Shown here: in pieces, positions 1 to 8,340 of the stretch
Numbering within the stretch: the first letter of the stretch is position 1
Layout: every line of letters starts with the position of its first letter
Assembly: GCF_009498455.1 (NCBI RefSeq)
Contig: NZ_CP045644.1
Span: forward strand, 7,133,001 to 7,197,000
DNA from: Variovorax paradoxus
GTDB taxonomy: Bacteria; Pseudomonadota; Gammaproteobacteria; Burkholderiales; Burkholderiaceae_C
Length of the DNA stretch: 64,000 bases
Direction of reading: 5' to 3'
Position numbers and translations under genes: made by a program
Notes under the pieces: generated by a model
What the model was told of the DNA's origin: nothing
The model's database searches: none
What the model saw: the letters and a program-made list of their open reading frames with translations, nothing else

Positions 1-109
1 CCACGAGATGCTGGCCGAAACCGGCTTCAACATCTCGGAAACCGCGCGCCGGCTCGGCATGCATCGGCGCACATTGGCGCGCAAACTCGGCAAACAGCAG
101 GTCAAGTAA
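1..109 (+). CDS. Response regulator, Fis-type DNA-binding C-terminus (partial)
   Basis: Only the last 35 codons are inside the window. The frame starting at base 2 encodes a helix-turn-helix of the Fis type (ISETARRLGMHRRTLARKL) and ends in TAA. This layout matches the C-terminus of the RegA/PrrA/ActR redox response regulators, which carry a receiver domain followed by a short Fis-like domain; the receiver is outside the window, so the assignment rests on the C-terminus alone. A partner sensor kinase would be expected upstream. The trhA-like gene follows 62 bases later on the same strand with no clear terminator between. Confidence 0.75.
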   Translation, partial: HEMLAETGFNISETARRLGMHRRTLARKLGKQQVK

Positions 110-171
110 CATGATCTGCAGGTTTCGCGCATTTTTCGGAACCAAACCCGACCCCGAAGGCTCTGTTCCCG

Positions 172-879
172 ATGACGAATAGCCCGCCGCTGCAACTGCA
201 GCCCGCCCTTTCCGCCGCCGCGAAGAAAAAGCCGGCGTCCGCCGCGCGCGACCAGACCGCGATGGAAGAACTCTTCAACGCCCTGAGCCACGGCCTGGGC
301 CTGTTGCTGGCGATTGCCTCGCTGCCCATCCTGGTCTACAGCGCTGCCCAGAAGGGCCAGGCCGCGGCCGTGGTGGGCGCGTCGCTGTTCGCGGGCACGG
401 CCATCGTGCTGTACCTGATCTCCACGCTGTACCACGCGCTGCCGATCGGCCGTGCCAAGGCCTGGTTCAACCGGCTCGACCACGCGGCCATCTATTTGTT
501 CATTGCGGGCAGCTACATGCCCTTCTTGTTCGGCGTGCTGCGCGGGCCCTGGGGCTGGACGCTGTTCGGCGCCATCACCGCCGCCGCCGTGCTCGGCGTG
601 AGCGCCAAGCTGTTCAACCGCCTGCAGCACCCGCTGTGGTCCACCGGCCTGTACGTGGCGATGGGCTGGATGGCGCTGATGGCGGCGGTGCCGCTGTACG
701 AGCGCATGTCATCGGCCGGGCTGGCCTGGCTCGTGGCCGGCGGGCTGTTCTACACGGCCGGGGCTGTGGTGTTCCTGTTCGACAACAGGGTGCGCTACGC
801 GCATTCGGTGTGGCACCTGTTTGTGCTGGCCGGCAGCACCTGCCACTTCTTCGCCGTGCTCTGGCACGCGCACGGCTGA
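172..879 (+). CDS. trhA: TrhA/hemolysin III (PAQR) family membrane protein
   Basis: A 235-residue integral membrane protein with about seven hydrophobic segments after a roughly 30-residue hydrophilic, Lys/Ala-rich N-terminus. It carries the family marks: a Glu/Asn/Ser-His stretch near residues 32-40 (ELFNALSHG), the STLYH motif near 83-87, and a late HSVWHLFVL motif, whose His, Ser and Asp residues form the presumed metal site of PAQR proteins. E. coli TrhA (YqfA) is linked to membrane energetics and fluidity; the older name hemolysin III reflects a Bacillus protein and should not be read as toxin activity. It is convergent with slyX, only 10 bases apart. Confidence 0.9.
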   Translation: MTNSPPLQLQPALSAAAKKKPASAARDQTAMEELFNALSHGLGLLLAIASLPILVYSAAQKGQAAAVVGASLFAGTAIVLYLISTLYHALPIGRAKAWFNRLDHAAIYLFIAGSYMPFLFGVLRGPWGWTLFGAITAAAVLGVSAKLFNRLQHPLWSTGLYVAMGWMALMAAVPLYERMSSAGLAWLVAGGLFYTAGAVVFLFDNRVRYAHSVWHLFVLAGSTCHFFAVLWHAHG

Positions 880-889
880 GCAATCTTCC

Positions 890-1114
890 TCAGTAGTGGG
901 GCGGGAGTTCGTCGCGCAGGTTGCGCGCGCCCCCGTCCTGCCCTGCGTTCTGGCTCTGCAGCCGCAGCTGCGCGACCTGCAGGATCAGGCTGTCGATCTG
1001 CTGCTGTTGCCGGTAGATCGTCATGTTCAGCTGCTCGAGCAGGTCTTCGGCATAGCTCGACTTGATCTCGAGGTCGTTCAGACGCTCTGTCACGTCGTTC
1101 GGTGAATGTTCCAT
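890..1114 (-). CDS. slyX: SlyX family protein
   Basis: A 74-residue, highly charged protein predicted to be an almost continuous coiled coil: heptad-like spacing of Leu/Ile runs from ERLNDLEIKSSYAEDLLEQL through IDSLILQVAQL, followed by a polar tail ending in the family-typical PPHY. Length and tail match SlyX, a conserved proteobacterial protein of unknown biochemical role. It starts with ATG and lies just downstream of the MFS gene on the same strand, separated from it by a palindromic repeat. Confidence 0.9.
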   Translation of the reverse strand: MEHSPNDVTERLNDLEIKSSYAEDLLEQLNMTIYRQQQQIDSLILQVAQLRLQSQNAGQDGGARNLRDELPPHY

Positions 1115-1156
1115 GGGGCTATTGGACAGGAAAGCGGCGCAGCGTCTTGCGAAGGC

Positions 1157-1204
1157 CGCGAGCCCCCATCCCGGCCTTCCCCCGGAAGGGGAAGGAGCAA
1201 GGCA
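1157..1204. repeat. Half-copy of an intergenic palindromic repeat
   Basis: The sequence reads as a CCCCCATCCC arm, then a CCTTCCCCC/GGGGAAGG stem, then a GAGCAAGGCAG tail. The same unit, in either orientation, is found at 8341-8604 and 47813-47932. Here only one of the two palindromes is present. It fills the gap between the MFS stop codon and slyX. Confidence 0.75.
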
Positions 1205-1210
1205 GTCCCC

Positions 1211-2731
1211 TCAACAGGCCGGCGACTCCAACGCCGCGGCGCCAGCGTCGGCATGCGTCTCACCGCGCAGGAACACAAACACCACCACCGCCGTCAACAC
1301 TGTCACCCCCGCCAGCACGCACAACAGCGCTCCGAACGCCGCGCCATACGCCTGCAGCAGCCCCGCGCGTTCCATGCCCGGCAACAAGGCCAGCGCCTGC
1401 GCCAGGTCGCCCGTCGCCACGCGCTGTGCCGCCTGCGACACCGCCACGGACGAAGACGACGCCGACCCCAGCTGCAGCGCCACCAGCGCCGTGAGCCCCG
1501 CCCCACCAGCGCCAACGCAATCCCTCCCCGCGACCCGCACGGTGTTGAAGATGCCCGACGCCATGCCCGCCCGTTCGCGCGGCACCACGCTCACGGCCAG
1601 GCCGTCCATCAGCCCCCAGGGCAGGCCGATGCCCGCACCGATCAACAGCAGCGGGCCCACGAGGCCGTGCAAGGGCGTGCCCGGCGCGCAGCGGCTCAGC
1701 CACACGAGCCCCACCGCGCACACCAGCAGCCCCACGGCCGAGATCACGCCCGTCGAGAACCGGTGTGCAAGCCATGCCGCGAGCGTCGGCACGATGAGGA
1801 TCGGCCCCGACAGCGCGAACATGAAACCGCCCGCCTCCAGCGCGCTGCGCCCTTCGAGCCCGATGAAGCGGATCGGCAACAACACCAGCAGCACGACAAA
1901 GCCATAGGCCGGCGCCGCGGCCAGCAGTTGCACGCCGACGAAGCGCGGAAAGCGGAACAGCGACAGGTCGAGCATCGGGTGCGCCACGCGCCGTTCGATG
2001 GAGATGAAGGCCGCGCCCATCGCCAGCGCGCCGGCCAGCGCCGCGAGCACCCACGGGCTGCCCCAGCCGCTGTCGGGCGCCTGCAGCACGCCCAGCGTGA
2101 GCAGGCTCAGCGCGGCCGTGAAGCTGAGCGTGCCCGGCACGTCCAGCCCCATCGCCCGCGGATTGCGCGACTCGCGCATGCGCGGCGCCGCCAGGCACAA
2201 CGCGACGAGGTTCACGGCGCCGGGGCTCAGCATCACGGCGTGCCAGCCGACGGTGTCGGCCAGCCAGCCCGACAGGATCGACCCGCACGACAGCCCCACG
2301 CCGAACGAGGTGCCGATGAGGCTGAACGCCCGCAGGCGCGCGGGCCCGTCGAACAGCTGCGCCAACGCCGCCGTGCCCGCCGCGAAGGCCGCCGCCGAGC
2401 CCAGCCCCTGCACGGCGCGCGCGAGGTCGAAGGCGACGATGCCCGGCGCCAGCGTGAGCAGCGCACTGCTCAGCGCCACCACCGCCAAGCCCAGCAAGAA
2501 GACGCGCTTGCGCCCGTACGCATCAGCCAGTGCACCGGCCGCCATCAGCGTGGCGCCGAAGCTCAGCATGAAGGCGTTGGTCACCCAGTTGAGCTGCACC
2601 GGCGTGCCGCCCAGCGTGTCGCGGATCGCGGGCAGCACCACGGCCGGGCCGGTGAAGCTCAGTGGCATGCCGAGCGCGGCGAGGCAGACGGCAGCGAGCA
2701 GCCAGGCTTTGTGGGAATCGGGGGAAGACAT
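1211..2731 (-). CDS. MFS transporter, DHA2-like (14-helix) drug exporter type
   Basis: About 506 residues with many hydrophobic segments, consistent with the 14-helix DHA2 family of proton-driven exporters in the inner membrane. Visible family marks are the helix 1 to 2 region, the loop motif GALADAYGRKRVFLLG (motif A) near residue 70, and a late RERAGMASGIFNTVRVAG motif. ATG at 2731 is chosen; an in-frame GTG at 2746 would add five residues, and neither has a good ribosome binding site. It is divergent from the LysR gene, which probably controls it. Odd point: just after RVAG the reading frame gives a poorly conserved, Cys-containing stretch that looks like three compensating one-base losses (see findings). 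The substrate is unknown. Confidence 0.85.
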   Translation of the reverse strand: MSSPDSHKAWLLAAVCLAALGMPLSFTGPAVVLPAIRDTLGGTPVQLNWVTNAFMLSFGATLMAAGALADAYGRKRVFLLGLAVVALSSALLTLAPGIVAFDLARAVQGLGSAAAFAAGTAALAQLFDGPARLRAFSLIGTSFGVGLSCGSILSGWLADTVGWHAVMLSPGAVNLVALCLAAPRMRESRNPRAMGLDVPGTLSFTAALSLLTLGVLQAPDSGWGSPWVLAALAGALAMGAAFISIERRVAHPMLDLSLFRFPRFVGVQLLAAAPAYGFVVLLVLLPIRFIGLEGRSALEAGGFMFALSGPILIVPTLAAWLAHRFSTGVISAVGLLVCAVGLVWLSRCAPGTPLHGLVGPLLLIGAGIGLPWGLMDGLAVSVVPRERAGMASGIFNTVRVAGRDCVGAGGAGLTALVALQLGSASSSSVAVSQAAQRVATGDLAQALALLPGMERAGLLQAYGAAFGALLCVLAGVTVLTAVVVFVFLRGETHADAGAAALESPAC

Positions 2732-2830
2732 CGGGAGGGCTTTCACGCGGAGGAAGACAAAAGGGGAAATGCGTGAAGTGACGATAAAAAGGATTCAATG
2801 AAACGAAAATAGGCCCTCTGATCCTCACAC

Positions 2831-2849
2831 TGCCAACCCAAGGTTGCCA
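2831..2849. promoter_or_regulatory. Inverted repeat between divergent MFS and LysR genes
   Basis: The 19-base element TGCCAACCCAAGGTTGCCA has 8-base arms with seven of eight positions paired around CAA. It sits 9 bases before the LysR ATG in the divergent intergenic region, the usual place for a LysR-type autoregulatory site. The assignment as operator is inference. Confidence 0.5.
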
Positions 2850-2858
2850 ATCAAGCCC

Positions 2859-3761
2859 ATGGACAGCTTCAGCGGACTCGAATCCTTCGTGCGGGCGGCC
2901 GACCTGCAGAGCTTTGCGCGGGCGGGCCGCGACCTGGGCATCTCGGCCTCGGCCGTGGGCAAGAACGTCGCGCGGCTCGAGGCGCAGATGGGTGTGCGCC
3001 TGTTTCACCGCACCACGCGGCAGGTGCGGCTCACGGCCGAGGGCGCGATGTTCCACGAGCGCTGCCGCCGCATCCTCGACGAGCTCGGCGATGCGCGCGC
3101 CATGCTGCAGGACGCCGTCGCCACGCCACGCGGCCGCCTGCGCGTGAGCCTGCCGACCATCGGCTACCGCTTTCTGCTGCCGATCCTGCCGGCGTTCAAG
3201 GCGCGCTATCCCGAGATCGAACTCGATCTCGACTTCAACGACCGGCTGGTCGACGTGGTGGCCGAAGGCGTCGACGTGGCGATCCGCAGCGGCGAGCTGG
3301 TCGACTCACAACTCGTGGCGCGCCGCCTCGGCCCGTTCAGCTTCGTGCTCGCGGCCTCGCCGGCCTACCTGGCACAGCACGGCGTGCCGCAGGTGCCGGC
3401 CGACCTCGCCCGCCACCGCTGCCTGCGCTACAAGTTCGTGACCGGCGGAAAGATCGAAGACTGGGACCTGCCCGGCCTGCCATCCCAGTTGCCGCCGGGC
3501 CTGGTCTGCAACAACATGGAAGCCATGCTGGGCGCCGCGGTTGCGGGCCTGGGCATTGCGTACATGCCCGACTTTCTGGCGCGTGATGCGTTGCGCCGCG
3601 GTGAGCTGCAGAGCGTGCTGGCGCCGCACCTCGTGCGGCGAGGGCAGTTCTCGGCACTGTGGCCATCGAGCCGGCAGTTGTCGCCGAAGGTGCGGGCGTT
3701 TGTCGACTTTGCGGGTGAGCACATGTTCAGGGGCGACGGCGCAGACGCACAAACGACCTGA
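2859..3761 (+). CDS. LysR-family transcriptional regulator
   Basis: A 300-residue protein with an N-terminal winged helix (SFARAGRDLGISASAVGKNV) and a C-terminal type 2 periplasmic-fold effector domain beginning around residue 90. ATG 2859 is preferred; an in-frame TTG 15 bases earlier would put the start inside the inverted repeat. The YRFLLPILPAFKARYPEIELDLDF stretch is typical of the CrgA/DsdC-like branch that often controls a divergent MFS exporter. The target is most likely the MFS gene at 1211-2731; the inducer is unknown. Confidence 0.9.
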   Translation: MDSFSGLESFVRAADLQSFARAGRDLGISASAVGKNVARLEAQMGVRLFHRTTRQVRLTAEGAMFHERCRRILDELGDARAMLQDAVATPRGRLRVSLPTIGYRFLLPILPAFKARYPEIELDLDFNDRLVDVVAEGVDVAIRSGELVDSQLVARRLGPFSFVLAASPAYLAQHGVPQVPADLARHRCLRYKFVTGGKIEDWDLPGLPSQLPPGLVCNNMEAMLGAAVAGLGIAYMPDFLARDALRRGELQSVLAPHLVRRGQFSALWPSSRQLSPKVRAFVDFAGEHMFRGDGADAQTT

Positions 3762-3812
3762 ACCCGATTCAGACCACAATCCGGCTGATTCACGGCACCC
3801 ACGGGACGCGCA

Positions 3813-4037
3813 ATGAGCTCTTCCATGCAGATCAAATCCATCGACGATCCCGAGCGTCATGCCACAGAGGTCGTGAAGCCGCTGTTGGTCGGCTCCGACA
3901 AAGCACACGAAGAAGCGCCCGTGCTGCTGAAAGTCCTGGTGCTCGGCAGTCACGAAATCGAGCAGAACCAATTCAGGTCTTCGGATGAGGTGTTCGCTGA
4001 ACTGGACCAAGAAGACACGAGCAGTACTTCCGCATGA
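3813..4037 (+). CDS. Small protein of unknown function (74 aa)
   Basis: A soluble, acidic 74-residue reading frame starting ATG in a region with no competing gene. I do not recognise the family. The C-terminal part (EIEQNQFRSSDEVFAELDQED) loosely resembles the tails of type II antitoxins, in which a Gly/Glu segment precedes an acidic helix, but this is only a resemblance. Its stop codon overlaps a downstream ATG of a 24-codon frame, as in translationally coupled gene pairs whose second gene is missing or decayed. Codon choice is less GC-biased at third positions than its neighbours, which fits recent acquisition or weak constraint. Confidence 0.5.
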   Translation: MSSSMQIKSIDDPERHATEVVKPLLVGSDKAHEEAPVLLKVLVLGSHEIEQNQFRSSDEVFAELDQEDTSSTSA

Positions 4038-4108
4038 AGCGCTCAACGGACCGGCGCGACATCATGTTCGCGCCCATCCTCTCGCCCCGCGACATCGACA
4101 CGATGTAG
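4034..4108 (+). other. 24-codon frame overlapping the preceding stop; possible gene remnant
   Basis: An ATG overlaps the TGA of the previous gene (ATGA junction) and is followed by 24 codons ending in TAG. The product (MKRSTDRRDIMFAPILSPRD and four more residues) matches nothing I recognise. It may be the start of a truncated toxin-like partner, or chance. Low support. Confidence 0.2.
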
Positions 4109-4156
4109 CGGGAATTCCTGCAAGGCACCACGCATTGACGCGGGTGCCGGACCGGA

Positions 4157-5638
4157 TCAAGCGACAGCTTCAGCGACGACTCTTGGCTCGGCGGACACCA
4201 CCTCGACCTGCGGGGCGCTGTCCTTGGGCGGCGCCTTTACAGGTTCGCTTCCCATCCGGCTCAACGCCAGCGCCACCTGCAGCGGATACAGCGTGCGCGG
4301 ATCGCCCTCGGCCTTGTTGCTCACCGTCGTGCCATCGGCCTCGCTCATGCGGGCCGTGCGCACCGCGTCGAGGCGGTGGGTCGGCACCATGAACGGCGAG
4401 TGCGTCGTATAGAGGGTCTGGTTGCTGAAGTCATGCTCCAGGTGCGCCAGCAGATCGGCCTGTGAATGCGCGTGCAGGTGCAGACCGGGCTCGTCCAGCA
4501 GCAGGATCGCATCGCTCGCGCCCTTCGTGTCCGCGAAGAAGGCGATGTAAAACGAGAAGAACCACTGGAAGCCGCGGCTGCGTTCGTCCAGGTTCACTTC
4601 CACCTCGTAGGCAGCGTTGGGGTCGGACACCAGCGTCTCCAGGTGCTGCCCGTCGAGGTTGAAGCGGACCTTGAGTTCGCGGTCTTTCCAGACGCGGCGG
4701 ATTTCCGACGTGACGACCGAGCCCGCACGGTTCACCAACTGGTTGCGCGTCGCCAGATCGTTCTTCGCCAACAGGTCCTGCAGCTGCTGCGGGTCGAGCC
4801 CCGCCACCTGGCACAGCTTCTCGAAATTGCGCTCGCCGGCCGTGCGCTCGCCCCAGCCCTTGCGCGTGAGGTACTCGGCGATGTTCTGGCGGCCGGGCAG
4901 CGAGGCGTAGTCCTCGACGTAGATGAAGCGCGGCAACTTCTCCAGCACCCAGGCGCGGGCGCGGGCCAGCGCGGGCTGGTCGTTGTCGATCGTGCGTGCC
5001 AGCTCTTCGAGCTCGGTCAGCATCTGCGCCTGCTTGTCGGCGATTTCCGCGCCGGCCGTGGCCAGCGCCTGGCGCAGGGCCTGCAATGCCAGCAGTGCGC
5101 CGGCCGACCACTTCACGAAGTCGGGGCTCGGGATCATCGCGGCGTCGAAGGCGTCGCCCTCCTGTTCGAGCGGCGCCTTCAGTTCGTCGGCGACCTTCTC
5201 GGCCGCGGCTTTCACGGCGGGCACGATCTTGCGGACCTTGGCCTTGATGTCGCTCACGTCGATCGACAGCGGGCCCATGCCCTCGAAGCCGGTCGTGCGC
5301 GTGGCGCCGTAGCCGCGGCCAGCCGTGACCTGGCGCACGCCGGCGGCGCGCGGCAGGATGGAGGCGAGCGCCAGCTGCTCGGAGGCGTCGAGGTCCCAGC
5401 GCGTGTGCACGACGGGGGTGTCGTCGGTGCATTCGTCGAGGCGGCGGTGCCGCGGAAAGTCCTTGATGGGGCTGAGTGCCGTGAGCCCGTCGGTCGGATT
5501 CAGGCTGTGCAACGCGCGCAGCAGGTTCGATTTGCCGCTGTCATTTCGGCCGAGGATCGCGGTGATCTGGGAGGAATCGATGGAGCCGCTGTCGTGGATC
5601 GAGCGATAGTTGGTGATCTGGAATGACGCCAAGCGCAT
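4157..5638 (-). CDS. OLD-like AAA ATPase without nuclease domain
   Basis: A 493-residue SMC/OLD-type ATPase. Visible motifs are YRSI near residue 11, Walker A GRNDSGKS at 30-37, an ABC-signature-like RSRGFQWFFSFY segment, Walker B AILLLDEPGLHLH near 377-388 and the H-loop TTHSPFMV. The 150-300 region is helical and charged, as expected for the intervening coiled coil. OLD-family nucleases carry a TOPRIM domain after the ATPase; here only about 100 residues follow Walker B and none resembles TOPRIM, so nuclease activity would need a partner. Start: ATG 5638 gives the conserved MRLASFQITNYRSI beginning. Such lone ATPases occur in defence loci, but nothing here proves that role. Confidence 0.75.
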   Translation of the reverse strand: MRLASFQITNYRSIHDSGSIDSSQITAILGRNDSGKSNLLRALHSLNPTDGLTALSPIKDFPRHRRLDECTDDTPVVHTRWDLDASEQLALASILPRAAGVRQVTAGRGYGATRTTGFEGMGPLSIDVSDIKAKVRKIVPAVKAAAEKVADELKAPLEQEGDAFDAAMIPSPDFVKWSAGALLALQALRQALATAGAEIADKQAQMLTELEELARTIDNDQPALARARAWVLEKLPRFIYVEDYASLPGRQNIAEYLTRKGWGERTAGERNFEKLCQVAGLDPQQLQDLLAKNDLATRNQLVNRAGSVVTSEIRRVWKDRELKVRFNLDGQHLETLVSDPNAAYEVEVNLDERSRGFQWFFSFYIAFFADTKGASDAILLLDEPGLHLHAHSQADLLAHLEHDFSNQTLYTTHSPFMVPTHRLDAVRTARMSEADGTTVSNKAEGDPRTLYPLQVALALSRMGSEPVKAPPKDSAPQVEVVSAEPRVVAEAVA

Positions 5639-5664
5639 GCAGGAATTTCTCTTCTGAATTGGAT

Positions 5665-5700
5665 ACGGGGCCGGGGAATGTATTGCATCCCCGGCCCCGT
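5665..5700. terminator. Strong perfect hairpin between two reverse-strand genes
   Basis: A 13-base perfect stem (ACGGGGCCGGGGA paired with TCCCCGGCCCCGT) around a 10-base loop. There is no U-tract on the reverse strand after it, so it is not a standard intrinsic terminator. It lies between the permease gene and the ATPase and could end or attenuate transcription, or protect an mRNA end. The structure is seen directly; the role is inferred. Confidence 0.55.
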
Positions 5701-5750
5701 CCTGCCGATCGCGGAAGAAAAAAACTGTACGAGCCTGTCGCGGTGCGGCC

Positions 5751-8267
5751 CTACTCGGCCGCGCGGCGCAGCGTGTCGACCACCGGCCGGCGCAGCACAT
5801 CGCGCAAGCCCCACCACCCCGCCGCCAGCGCAAGCACCGCACCGGCCAGCGCGCCCGCGACCGGCACGAGCGGCGACGCGGTCCAGGTGAACTCGAACAC
5901 GTAGCGCGCCAGCCCCCAGCCGATCACCGAAGCGACGATGCTCGCGAGAAAGCCCGCCAGCAGGCCGACGCCGATCAGCTCGGCGCGCTGCACCTGCCGC
6001 AGCAGGCTGGCGCGCGCGCCCACGGCGCGCATCACGGCGAATTCGCGCGCACGCTCTTCACGCGTGGCCGTGACGGCCGCGAACAGCACCACCAGCCCGG
6101 CCGCGAGCGTGAAGCCGAACAGGAACTCGACCGCGCGGATCACCTGGTCGAGCACGCGCTGCACCTGGTTGATGGTGGCACTCATGTCGACGTTGGTCAC
6201 GTTGGGGAAGCTGCGCACCAGCGCGTTGTCGAAGCCGCGCGTCTCGGGCGCGCGGAAGGCGCCCATGTAGGTCACGGGCACATCGGCCAGCGAGGCCACG
6301 GTGTACATCACGAAGAAGTTGGCGTGCAGCGAGCCCCAGTCGACCTTGCGCAGCGAGGTGATGCGCGCATCGTTCTGCATGCCGCCGATGTCGAAGCGCA
6401 GGGTGTCGCCGAGCTTCAGGCCCAGCGTCTCGGCCAGGCCTTCTTCCACGCTCACCTCGTTCTTCGCCTCGGGCGTCCAGGTGCCGGCGGTGACGGCGTT
6501 GTGCGCGGGCGCGGCGGTGCTGTTGCTCAGGTTGAACTCACGGTCCACGAGGCGCTTGGCGCGGTCCTCGGTGTAGTCGTCGGGCGTCACGGGCTTGTCG
6601 TTGATCGCAACCAGCCGGCCGCGGATCATCGGGTACCAGTCGAACTTGGCGACGCCCGCGTCGCGCAGCGTCTTCTGGAACGCGTCGCTCTGCTCGGGCA
6701 TCACGTTGATGACGAAGCGGTTGGGCGCATCGGGCGGCGTGGCCTTGCGCCAGCTCGCGACGAGGTCGGTGCGCAGCAGCACGAGCAGCACCAGCGCCAG
6801 CAGGCCCACGGCGAGCGCGCTGACCTGCACCACGGCGTACGCCGGCCGCGCCGAGATCTGCCGCGTGGCCAGCACCAGCCAGCGCGGCGCAGTCGTTTCG
6901 TTGACGCTGCGGCGCAGCACCTTCACCGCCAGCCAACTCAGGAGCGCGAACACGGCCACGGCACCGGCAAAGCCGCCGACCGCGATGAGGCCCAGCTTGA
7001 TGTCGCTGCTGGCCGCCATCAGCAGCGCCGCAAAGCCCGCCACGCCGATGCCCAACACGGCGAGCGATGCAGGCTTGAGCCCGCCCACGTCGCGGCGGAT
7101 CACGCGCAGCGGCGGCACGCGCGCCAGCTGCAGCACCGGCGGCAGGCCGAAGGCGAACAGCAGCGTGAGCCCCATGCCCAGGCCGAAGGCCACGGGCCAC
7201 AGCGTGGCAGCGGGCAAGGCGGTTTCGACCAGCCCGGCCAGCAGCAGCACGAACACATAGTGGACGGCGAAGCCGATGGCCACGCCGATGGCGCTGGCCA
7301 CGGTGCCGATCATGGCGAACTCGAAGGCATAGGCCGCGGCGATGGTGCGCTGGCTCTGGCCGAGCACACGCAGCATCGCGCAGTCGTCGAGGTGGCTGGC
7401 CGCGAAGCCACGCGCAGCGAGCGCCACGGCCACGGCCGACAGCAGCGCCGCGAGCAGCGCGACGAGGCTCAGGAATTTCTCGGCGCGGTCGAGCGTCTGG
7501 CGCATCTCGGGCCGGCCGCCCTCGAAGGAGTCGAGCCGCACGCCGCGCAGTTCGCCCTTCTTGATGGTCGCCTCGGCCCAGTCGCTGAAGCGCTTCACGG
7601 CGGCATCGTCGCCCGCCACGGCGTAGCGGTAGCCCACGCGGCTGGCCGGCTGCACGAGGCCGGTGCGTGCCACGTCGGCCTGGTTGAGCATCACGCGCGG
7701 AGAAAAACTCATGAAGCCCGCGCCCCGGTCGGGCTCGAGCGTGATCACGCGGCCCACGCGCAGCCCGGTGTCGCCCAGCAGCAGCGTGTCGCCGACCTTC
7801 AGGCCCAGCGAGTCGAGCAGCGAGGCATCGACCCACACTTCGCCCGAGGCCGGCACGTCGCGCGTCACCGTGCCCGCGCCTTCGGCCGTGGTGGCCGTCT
7901 GCAGGTTGCCGCGCAGCGGATAGCCCGGCGTCACGGCCTTCAGGGCCACGAGCTTGCTGGCGCCGCCCTGCGCCTCTTCGGCCCGCGCCATGGTGGGAAA
8001 GCCGAAGGTGCCGGTGCCCGCAAGGCCGAGCGATTGGGCCTGCGTGATGAATGCTTCGGGCGTCGGGTTGTCGCTCACGATCACCGCGTCGCCGCCCAGC
8101 AGCTGGCGCGCGTCGCGCTGCAATCCGCCCTGCAGCCGGTCGGCAAAGAAGCCGACCGCCGTGAGCGCGGCCACGGCCAGCACCACGGCCACGATCAAGA
8201 GGCGCAGCTCGCCGGCGCGCAGGTCGCGCCAGAGCGTGCGCCAGCCAAGGCGAAGGGAAGCATTCAT
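5751..8267 (-). CDS. ABC transporter permease, FtsX-domain (YbbP-like)
   Basis: An 838-residue protein starting MNASLRLGWRTLWRDLRAGE, with an N-terminal helix, a large extracytoplasmic domain, and two FtsX-type blocks of membrane helices (about residues 250-450 and 720-838), each ending in the ATREERAREFAVMRAVGA type of motif. This is the architecture of YbbP, the permease of the YbbAP complex, a MacB-like ABC system acting on the envelope. The cognate ATPase (YbbA) is not adjacent: the upstream neighbour is selD and the downstream one is the OLD-like ATPase, which is a different ATPase family and not an obvious partner. The ATG is chosen because the conserved RxxWRDxRAGELRLL start follows it directly. 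Confidence 0.85.
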   Translation of the reverse strand: MNASLRLGWRTLWRDLRAGELRLLIVAVVLAVAALTAVGFFADRLQGGLQRDARQLLGGDAVIVSDNPTPEAFITQAQSLGLAGTGTFGFPTMARAEEAQGGASKLVALKAVTPGYPLRGNLQTATTAEGAGTVTRDVPASGEVWVDASLLDSLGLKVGDTLLLGDTGLRVGRVITLEPDRGAGFMSFSPRVMLNQADVARTGLVQPASRVGYRYAVAGDDAAVKRFSDWAEATIKKGELRGVRLDSFEGGRPEMRQTLDRAEKFLSLVALLAALLSAVAVALAARGFAASHLDDCAMLRVLGQSQRTIAAAYAFEFAMIGTVASAIGVAIGFAVHYVFVLLLAGLVETALPAATLWPVAFGLGMGLTLLFAFGLPPVLQLARVPPLRVIRRDVGGLKPASLAVLGIGVAGFAALLMAASSDIKLGLIAVGGFAGAVAVFALLSWLAVKVLRRSVNETTAPRWLVLATRQISARPAYAVVQVSALAVGLLALVLLVLLRTDLVASWRKATPPDAPNRFVINVMPEQSDAFQKTLRDAGVAKFDWYPMIRGRLVAINDKPVTPDDYTEDRAKRLVDREFNLSNSTAAPAHNAVTAGTWTPEAKNEVSVEEGLAETLGLKLGDTLRFDIGGMQNDARITSLRKVDWGSLHANFFVMYTVASLADVPVTYMGAFRAPETRGFDNALVRSFPNVTNVDMSATINQVQRVLDQVIRAVEFLFGFTLAAGLVVLFAAVTATREERAREFAVMRAVGARASLLRQVQRAELIGVGLLAGFLASIVASVIGWGLARYVFEFTWTASPLVPVAGALAGAVLALAAGWWGLRDVLRRPVVDTLRRAAE

Positions 8268-8340
8268 AGGCGCGAACGATAGCCGACGCCTACCGGCACT
8301 GGCGGACTCAAGGGTTATTTGTGCCGCGCTGGAACTCTGC

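Noticed and set aside
172..879. Hemolysin
   Set aside because: Hemolysin III family naming; PAQR-type membrane homeostasis protein is the better reading.
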